Assembly: GCF_022179065.1 (NCBI RefSeq)
Contig: NZ_BPQD01000015.1
Span: 62,001 to 126,000 of the forward strand
Source of the DNA: Methylobacterium adhaesivum
GTDB lineage: Bacteria > Pseudomonadota > Alphaproteobacteria > Rhizobiales > Beijerinckiaceae
DNA: 64,000 bases
Direction: 5' to 3'
Shown: piece by piece, positions 56,904 to 64,000 of the stretch
Layout of the letters: each line of letters starts with the position of its first letter
How positions within the stretch are numbered: position 1 is the stretch's first letter
Notes under the pieces: generated by a model
Seen by the model: the letters and a program-made list of their open reading frames with translations, nothing else
Database searches by the model: none
Told to the model about the DNA's origin: nothing
Position numbers and translations under genes: made by a program

Positions 56904-57793
56904 AGGGCATCGTCCTTGCCGGTGGATCGGGCACGCGCCTGCACCCGGCCACCCTGTCGATCAACAAGCAGCTCCTGCCGGTCTACGACAAGCCGATGAT
57001 CTATTACCCGGTCTCGGTGCTGATGCTCGCCGGTATCCGCGAGATCCTGATCATCTCGTCGCCCGAACACCTCGACAACTACAAGCGCCTGTTCGGCACC
57101 GGCGAGCAGTTCGGCCTGCAATTCTCCTACGCCGTGCAGCCTCGCCCCGAGGGCCTCGCCCAGGCCTTCGTGATCGGTCGCGACTTCGTGGGCCAGGACG
57201 ATGTCGCCCTGGTGCTCGGCGATAATCTGTTCTTCGGCAACGGCATGAGCGAGCTGCTCACCCGCGCCCGCGCCCGCAAGAGCGGCGCCACGGTGTTCGC
57301 CTATCACGTCGACAACCCGGCGGCCTACGGCGTCGTGACCCTCGACAAGCAGGGGCGGCCCCTGCGCCTCGTGGAGAAGCCGCCCGAGCCGGAAAGCCCC
57401 TGGGCAGTCACGGGCCTGTATTTCTACGACAATCAGGTGCTCGACATTGCCGCCGCCGTGACGCCGTCGCCCCGGGGTGAGCTGGAGATCACGAGCGTCA
57501 ACCAAGCTTATCTCGAGATGGGCCAGCTTCACGTCGAGCGGATGTCGCGGGGCTACGCCTGGCTCGACACCGGCACCCATGACAGCCTTCTCGAAGCCGC
57601 CGAGTTCGTCCGCACCCTTCAGCACCGCCAGGGGCTGCAGGTGGCCTGCCTGGAGGAGATCGCCTACCTCCAAGGCTTCATCGACAAGGAACAGCTCATC
57701 GCCCGCGGCAATCTCTTCGCCAAGACGGCGTATGGCCAGAATCTCCTTCGACTGGCCAAGGACGACGCCTTCGCGGATTTCGCGGCTCGGTGA
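56900..57793 (+). CDS. rfbA: Glucose-1-phosphate thymidylyltransferase
   Basis: 297 residues. First step, making dTDP-glucose from dTTP and glucose 1-phosphate. GIVLAGGSGTRLHPATLSINKQLLPVYDKPMIYYP described from residue 3 to 37 contains the nucleotide-binding and Lys contacts; then LVLGDNLFFGNGM, YFYDNQVLDIA, WLDTGTHDSLLEAA and EIAYLQGFI. Start ATG overlaps rfbD stop by four bases. It ends the rfbCBDA operon, which supplies dTDP-rhamnose for O-antigen, exopolysaccharide or glycolipids; glycosyltransferases that use it are not in this window apart from the unlinked GT8-like gene. Confidence 0.97.
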   Translation: MKGIVLAGGSGTRLHPATLSINKQLLPVYDKPMIYYPVSVLMLAGIREILIISSPEHLDNYKRLFGTGEQFGLQFSYAVQPRPEGLAQAFVIGRDFVGQDDVALVLGDNLFFGNGMSELLTRARARKSGATVFAYHVDNPAAYGVVTLDKQGRPLRLVEKPPEPESPWAVTGLYFYDNQVLDIAAAVTPSPRGELEITSVNQAYLEMGQLHVERMSRGYAWLDTGTHDSLLEAAEFVRTLQHRQGLQVACLEEIAYLQGFIDKEQLIARGNLFAKTAYGQNLLRLAKDDAFADFAAR

Positions 57794-57876
57794 AGTCAAG
57801 TCGGGGGCTCGGACTCCCGGTCAGCGGTGGCTCCTTCGAGCCGCCGCCGAGCGACAGCGTCGCGCGGGAGGCGTGT

Positions 57877-58464
57877 TCACCCGTTGGACGAAGGATGCGG
57901 CACCTCTTCGTCATCGTACGAAGCCGACCCACCCAGAACGCTCCCGAAATACGTTTCCTCCACCTCGCAGAACGCCACACCGTCCGGAGTCGCCAGGACG
58001 GCCTGCAAGACGAACAGCGCCTCATCGGGGGCGGGGGCTGCGCCAGAGCTGCGTAGGCCTCGCAGAGCCAGGGTGTGGCGCGTCGGGGCGAGCGGGTGCA
58101 CGACCCGGCCGAACGGCGCCCGCGTCGCGTCGAGGCTGCGGTTCATCGCCGGGGTGAGACGGGCGGGGACATACCAGTTGTCGGCCACCGAGAGGACGCG
58201 CGCGCCGCAGACAAGACGGACGCGGCGGTGACGCACGGCCTCGCTGTCACCGAGCCTCAGACGCTCACGCTGAGCCGCTTTAAGTGGCCGCTGTGGACCC
58301 GGAATAGGATCAGCCAGGAGATCGGCATCGGGAAAGCCGCGCTCGGTGCACCACGCTTCCAAGACGGCGGTGGCGCTGGACCCGGTGAGCAGACGTGCCG
58401 TCAGGTCGGCGATCAGGCTCTGCGCCGTCTCATTGGAAACCGGCCCATCGACTGGCGGCATCAT
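57877..58464 (-). CDS. Chorismate pyruvate-lyase-like (UbiC-fold) protein
   Basis: 195 residues with the chorismate lyase/UTRA-like fold: N-terminal helices (SLIADLTARLLTGSSATAVLEAWC), RVRLVCGARVLSVADNWYVPARLTPAMNRSLDATRAPFGRVVHP described across residues 90-130, and a C-terminal strand pair GVAFCEVEETYFGSVL. The W-Y-V-P-x-R-L-T block and late Glu-x-x-E match alphaproteobacterial proteins annotated as 4-hydroxybenzoate-forming chorismate lyase, a possible entry to ubiquinone. Overall similarity to E. coli UbiC is low, so function is inferred. Start ATG 58464 or TTG 58497 is not fixed by a ribosome site. Convergent with rfbA. Confidence 0.65.
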   Translation of the reverse strand: MMPPVDGPVSNETAQSLIADLTARLLTGSSATAVLEAWCTERGFPDADLLADPIPGPQRPLKAAQRERLRLGDSEAVRHRRVRLVCGARVLSVADNWYVPARLTPAMNRSLDATRAPFGRVVHPLAPTRHTLALRGLRSSGAAPAPDEALFVLQAVLATPDGVAFCEVEETYFGSVLGGSASYDDEEVPHPSSNG

Positions 58465-58620
58465 GCTCGGAAAAACCGGATCGGCATCGGAAACCAAACT
58501 ACGGACGCTGGTGTCACGGCGAACCGTCGCAGTGCTCGCGCCACCTTTGCTTCCTCACGGCCGAGCCGGCGAAGCTATCAGAGATCCGATGCAAACAGGA
58601 TGGACAGAAACGGACCGGAC

Positions 58621-58696
58621 TGGTGGAGCCTAACGGGATCGAACCGATGACCTCTTCCATGCCATGGAAGCGCTCTCCCAGCTGAGCTAAGGCCCC
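58621..58696 (-). tRNA. tRNA-Ala(GGC), second of a tandem pair
   Basis: 76-base cloverleaf with encoded CCA. Acceptor GGGGCCT/AGGCTCC, D-arm GCTC/GAGC, anticodon loop ATGGCAT with anticodon GGC on stem CTTCC/GGAAG, and T-loop TTCGATC. Identical to the copy 52 bases upstream on the same strand. The T-stem carries one T-T mismatch in both copies. Confidence 0.96.
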
Positions 58697-58748
58697 ACAT
58701 TGTCTGGTCTACGTCGTCTGTCGTGATCGGCTTTGAGGGAAAGCCGAT

Positions 58749-58824
58749 TGGTGGAGCCTAACGGGATCGAACCGATGACCTCTTCCATGCCATGGAAGCG
58801 CTCTCCCAGCTGAGCTAAGGCCCC
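58749..58824 (-). tRNA. tRNA-Ala(GGC), first of a tandem pair
   Basis: Same 76-base sequence as the copy at 58621, with anticodon GGC and encoded CCA. Transcribed first on the minus strand, likely in one precursor with the other copy. Confidence 0.96.
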
Positions 58825-58989
58825 ACTTTTTGCCTCCGAATTCAGCAGCTTAGCTGTTTCCGGGAGCGTTTCGACCGGCCCCCGTGGTGGCGACCGGCGA
58901 TGGCGGTTCTATATTCGGCCGCCGCTCCGGCCTCAAGCCCCTTTCTCGCCGGCCGGCAAAGTTTTTTGCCGGCCGAGGGGAGGAGAGGC

Positions 58990-61666
<2,677 letters not shown>

Positions 61667-61670
<4 letters not shown>

Positions 61671-62134
61671 ACCTCCGGTCGCCGTCCGCGTCCCTCCCTC
61701 AGGGCGGGCGGTCCGAAGCGGTTGGGGCCGGGGGTTCCCTCGCGCAGGAGCGTCTCGATGACGAACCACGCCGAGAAGCCGAGCATCGCCAGGAGAAGAG
61801 CGATCACGAGGACGGGCTCGGAGTCGGCCAGCCGGTCGAGGGGGGCGAAGCCCAGTGCCTGAACGCCAACCCAGGCCATGAGCCAGCCGGCGGTGCGGTC
61901 ACGATCGTGCAGCCGCCGCGCCGTGGCCGCGAGCATGACAATTCCCAGGACGGGAAGGCCGAAGGCGACGATCATCGCCGGCATCCGGGCGCCGAGGGCG
62001 GCAAGCCAGATGCTGAGGCACAGCAGGCCGGCGCCGTACAGGATCGCCCGGACGGTGAACCGCCGATAGGCGTAGGACGAGATGCGGCCGCGCGAATCGA
62101 CGGCACGGCCGAGGCGCCGAAGGACCGGCGTCAT
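61667..62134 (-). CDS. DUF805 small membrane protein
   Basis: 155 residues with about four hydrophobic helices (AILYGAGLLCLSIWLAALG, AMIVAFGLPVLGIVMLAATARRLHDRDRTAGW described as helices 2 and 3, and VLVIALLLAMLGFSAWFVIETLL) and the DUF805 signature RGRISSYAYRRF near the start and ARRLHDRDRTAGW in the middle. Function is unknown. The ATG at 62134 starts two bases after the hrpB stop, in the same operon, and its stop overlaps that of convergent cmk. Confidence 0.86.
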
Positions 62135-62136
62135 CC

Positions 62137-64000
62137 TCACGTGCCGCGCGGCTTCACCCGCCGCGTCGGCGGTTCGGCCACGGGGTCTTCGGGCCAGGGG
62201 TGCCGGGGGTAGCGCCCGCGCATCTCTGAGCGCACGGCGCTCCACGACCCGCGCCAGAACCCCGGTAGGTCACGGGTGATCTGGATCGGTCGCGAGGCCG
62301 GGGAGAGCAGGTGCAGCACGAGGGGCACCCGGCCGCCCGCGATGGCGGGATGGCGCTCGAGGCCGAAGAGTTCCTGAACCCGGACCGCCAGGACCGGCCC
62401 ACCCTCCGATTCGTAGTCGAGGGCGATGCGCGAACCGGTGGGCACCTCGAAATGGGTCGGCGCCTCTATCTCGAGTCGGGCGCGCAGATCCCACGGCAGG
62501 AGGGCCTGGAGGGCACAGCCGAGGTCATCGGCCGTGATCGCATCGAGGCTCGCGCGTCCGACGATTTCGGGCGCCAGCCAATCCGTTACCGTCGCGCCCA
62601 AGGCCGCGTCGGAGAGGTCGGGCCAGGTGGAATCCGCCGCACGGAGGAAGCGCAGGCGCGCGAGCCACTGCGACAGGGCCGGTGTCCACGGCAGAACGCT
62701 CAGGCCGAGCTCCGCGATGCCGTTCGCCAGGATCACGGCGGAGTCGGCATCCGGCGGCACCGGCAGGATGCGCTCGCCGAGGGTGAGGGCGCCGAGGCGC
62801 CGCTGAGCCCGGGCCCGCAGGGCGCGCGCGCCCTTGTCGAACGCCACCTGGGTGACCGAGGCGATGCGCTCGGGAAACAGCGCTTCGATGGTCTCGAGGG
62901 CGATGGGTGCGGCGGCGAGGATCCGGGCGTTGGCGGCCGTCCCGACGAGGTCGGCCACCACGAGGAAGGCTTCGCGCGCCAGGGGCAGGGCGGGATCGAG
63001 GCGCCCGGCGCGGCCGTTGGCCATCACGAACTCACCGTCGCGTCCCCGCGCCCGCGCCACCCGGTCGGGATAGGCGAGGGCGAGGAGGGGGCCGGCTTCG
63101 GAAAAATCGGCCCCGGCGTCCCTCTGAGCGCGGGCGAAGGTTTGCGCCTGCTTCGCCCAGCCGTCCGCGAGGCGTCGCATGTCCTGGGCCCGGGGCCCGC
63201 GATCGCGCGCGTAGCGCTCGACCCGGTCGCCGAGATCGACGGCGTCGCCGCCGAGCCCGCGCTCCACCAGCACGGCGGCGAGGTTCGCCGCCTCTCGTGC
63301 GCGGCCGTGGGCGGCGGCCTGCACCACCATCCGCGCGAGGCGCGGCGGTAGGGGGAGGGCGCGCAACGCCACCCCCATGGGGGTGAGGCGGCCATCGGCA
63401 TCGAGGGCATCCAAGGCCCGTAGCATGGCGCGGGCCTCCGTGAGGGCCGGGGCCGGCGGAGAATCGAGGAACGCGAGGGTCGTAGGATCGGCCACCCCCC
63501 AGGCGGCACAATCGAGGAGCAGGCCCGAGAGATCGGCGGCGAGGATTTCCGGGCGTCCGAACGGTTCGAGGGCGTTGGTGGCGGCCTCCGCCCACAGGCG
63601 GTGGCAGACCCCCGGCTCCGTGCGCCCGGCGCGGCCCCGGCGCTGATCGACGGAGGCGCGCGAAGCCCGGGCCGTGACGAGGCGGGTGAGACCGAGGCCG
63701 GGCTCGTAGACCGGTACCCGCGACAGGCCGGAATCGACGACGATCCGCACACCCTGGATCGTCAGGGAGGTCTCGGCGATGCTGGTGGCGAGCACCACCT
63801 TGCGCCGGCCGGGCGGGGCAGGCGCGATGGCACGGTCCTGCTCGGCCGGGGTCAGGGCACCGTACAGGGGCGCGACGTGGGTCACAGCGTCGATCCGGTC
63901 GGCAAGCAGGGTCGCCACCCGGCGGATCTCGCCCTGTCCGGGCAGAAAGGCCAGGACGGAGCCCGGATCGGCTCGCAGGGCCCGCAGGATCGCATCCGTC
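62137..64000 (-). CDS. hrpB: ATP-dependent helicase HrpB, N-terminal part outside window
   Basis: About 621 C-terminal residues are visible; the full protein is about 820, so the DEAH motifs I-III lie beyond the window. Motif IV-VI region present: FLPGQGEIRRV, PLYGALTPAEQDRAI, VVLATSIAETSLTI and QRRGRAGRTEPGVCHRL. HA2/OB-type domains and the HrpB C-terminal domain follow (LTPMGVALRALPLPPRLARM, LLPWDLRARLEIEAPTHFEVPTGS). A DEAH-box RNA/DNA helicase of no settled physiological role. The end of the gene abuts DUF805. Confidence 0.94.
   Translation of the reverse strand, partial: TDAILRALRADPGSVLAFLPGQGEIRRVATLLADRIDAVTHVAPLYGALTPAEQDRAIAPAPPGRRKVVLATSIAETSLTIQGVRIVVDSGLSRVPVYEPGLGLTRLVTARASRASVDQRRGRAGRTEPGVCHRLWAEAATNALEPFGRPEILAADLSGLLLDCAAWGVADPTTLAFLDSPPAPALTEARAMLRALDALDADGRLTPMGVALRALPLPPRLARMVVQAAAHGRAREAANLAAVLVERGLGGDAVDLGDRVERYARDRGPRAQDMRRLADGWAKQAQTFARAQRDAGADFSEAGPLLALAYPDRVARARGRDGEFVMANGRAGRLDPALPLAREAFLVVADLVGTAANARILAAAPIALETIEALFPERIASVTQVAFDKGARALRARAQRRLGALTLGERILPVPPDADSAVILANGIAELGLSVLPWTPALSQWLARLRFLRAADSTWPDLSDAALGATVTDWLAPEIVGRASLDAITADDLGCALQALLPWDLRARLEIEAPTHFEVPTGSRIALDYESEGGPVLAVRVQELFGLERHPAIAGGRVPLVLHLLSPASRPIQITRDLPGFWRGSWSAVRSEMRGRYPRHPWPEDPVAEPPTRRVKPRGT

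Overview
The window reads as one continuous stretch of core chromosome from a high-GC alphaproteobacterium. A Methylobacterium/Methylorubrum-type member of the Rhizobiales is the best guess. The signs are very high GC with GTG/TTG starts, an alphaproteobacterial SOS box (GAAC-N7-GAAC) before ssb, a full CtrA box, a ROSE-type thermosensor before an hsp20 gene, an FYDLN/TIGR02300 acidic zinc-ribbon protein, a class II (CP4-like) AroA and several Rhizobiales-type porin-like proteins. The genus call is inference. I saw no prophage, insertion sequence, integrase, CRISPR array or rRNA.

Layout. 1-7.1 kb: most of glpD, a small unknown gene, an SMP-30 lactonase, a DUF2233 protein, a secreted glycine-rich protein, a DUF4174 protein, a CurA-like oxidoreductase, and ssb with its SOS box and terminator. 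7.1-12.7 kb: an AT-rich leader and a GT8-like glycosyltransferase, gyrA, and a membrane GGDEF protein. 13-18.5 kb: coaD, two cyclophilins around a secreted unknown, an EamA transporter, the overlapping mrp-mobA pair and a PPOX-type stress protein. 18.7-25.4 kb: pncB, pxpA, an AI-2E permease with an extra C-terminal domain, hisN, a lysophospholipase-like hydrolase, and hsp20 behind a ROSE element.

25.5-33 kb is the most accessory-looking part: a secreted Cys protein, an HTH protein, a Kdo hydroxylase, an ABM protein, two tandem paralogous single-pass membrane proteins of no known family, hemC, a divergent GSCFA/WcbI pair of predicted polysaccharide-modifying enzymes, and a divergent response-regulator/Hpt pair. 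33-39.4 kb is envelope and housekeeping: pal-cpoB-tilS-ftsH-glmM. 39.4-43.3 kb holds three beta-barrel outer-membrane proteins and a small Pro-rich secreted protein. 43.3-50.1 kb: HNH nuclease, large MscS-type channel plus CAP lipoprotein, a sugar dehydrogenase with its cytochrome c, and MAPEG. 50.3-58.5 kb: alaS, SDR, DUF2147, the dTDP-rhamnose operon rfbCBDA, and a chorismate-lyase-like protein. 58.6-64 kb: two identical tRNA-Ala(GGC) genes, TIGR02300, aroA-cmk, DUF805 and most of hrpB.

A theme running through the window is the cell envelope: dTDP-rhamnose supply, GlmM, Kdo hydroxylation, WcbI/GSCFA modification, Pal/CpoB, FtsH, porins and a mechanosensitive channel. Most genes are ordinary. 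The less explained signals are the paired C-X17-C membrane proteins, the AI-2E fusion, the WcbI gene lacking a normal start codon, and the regulatory RNA and DNA elements. I found no clear candidate for a wholly new multi-gene system.
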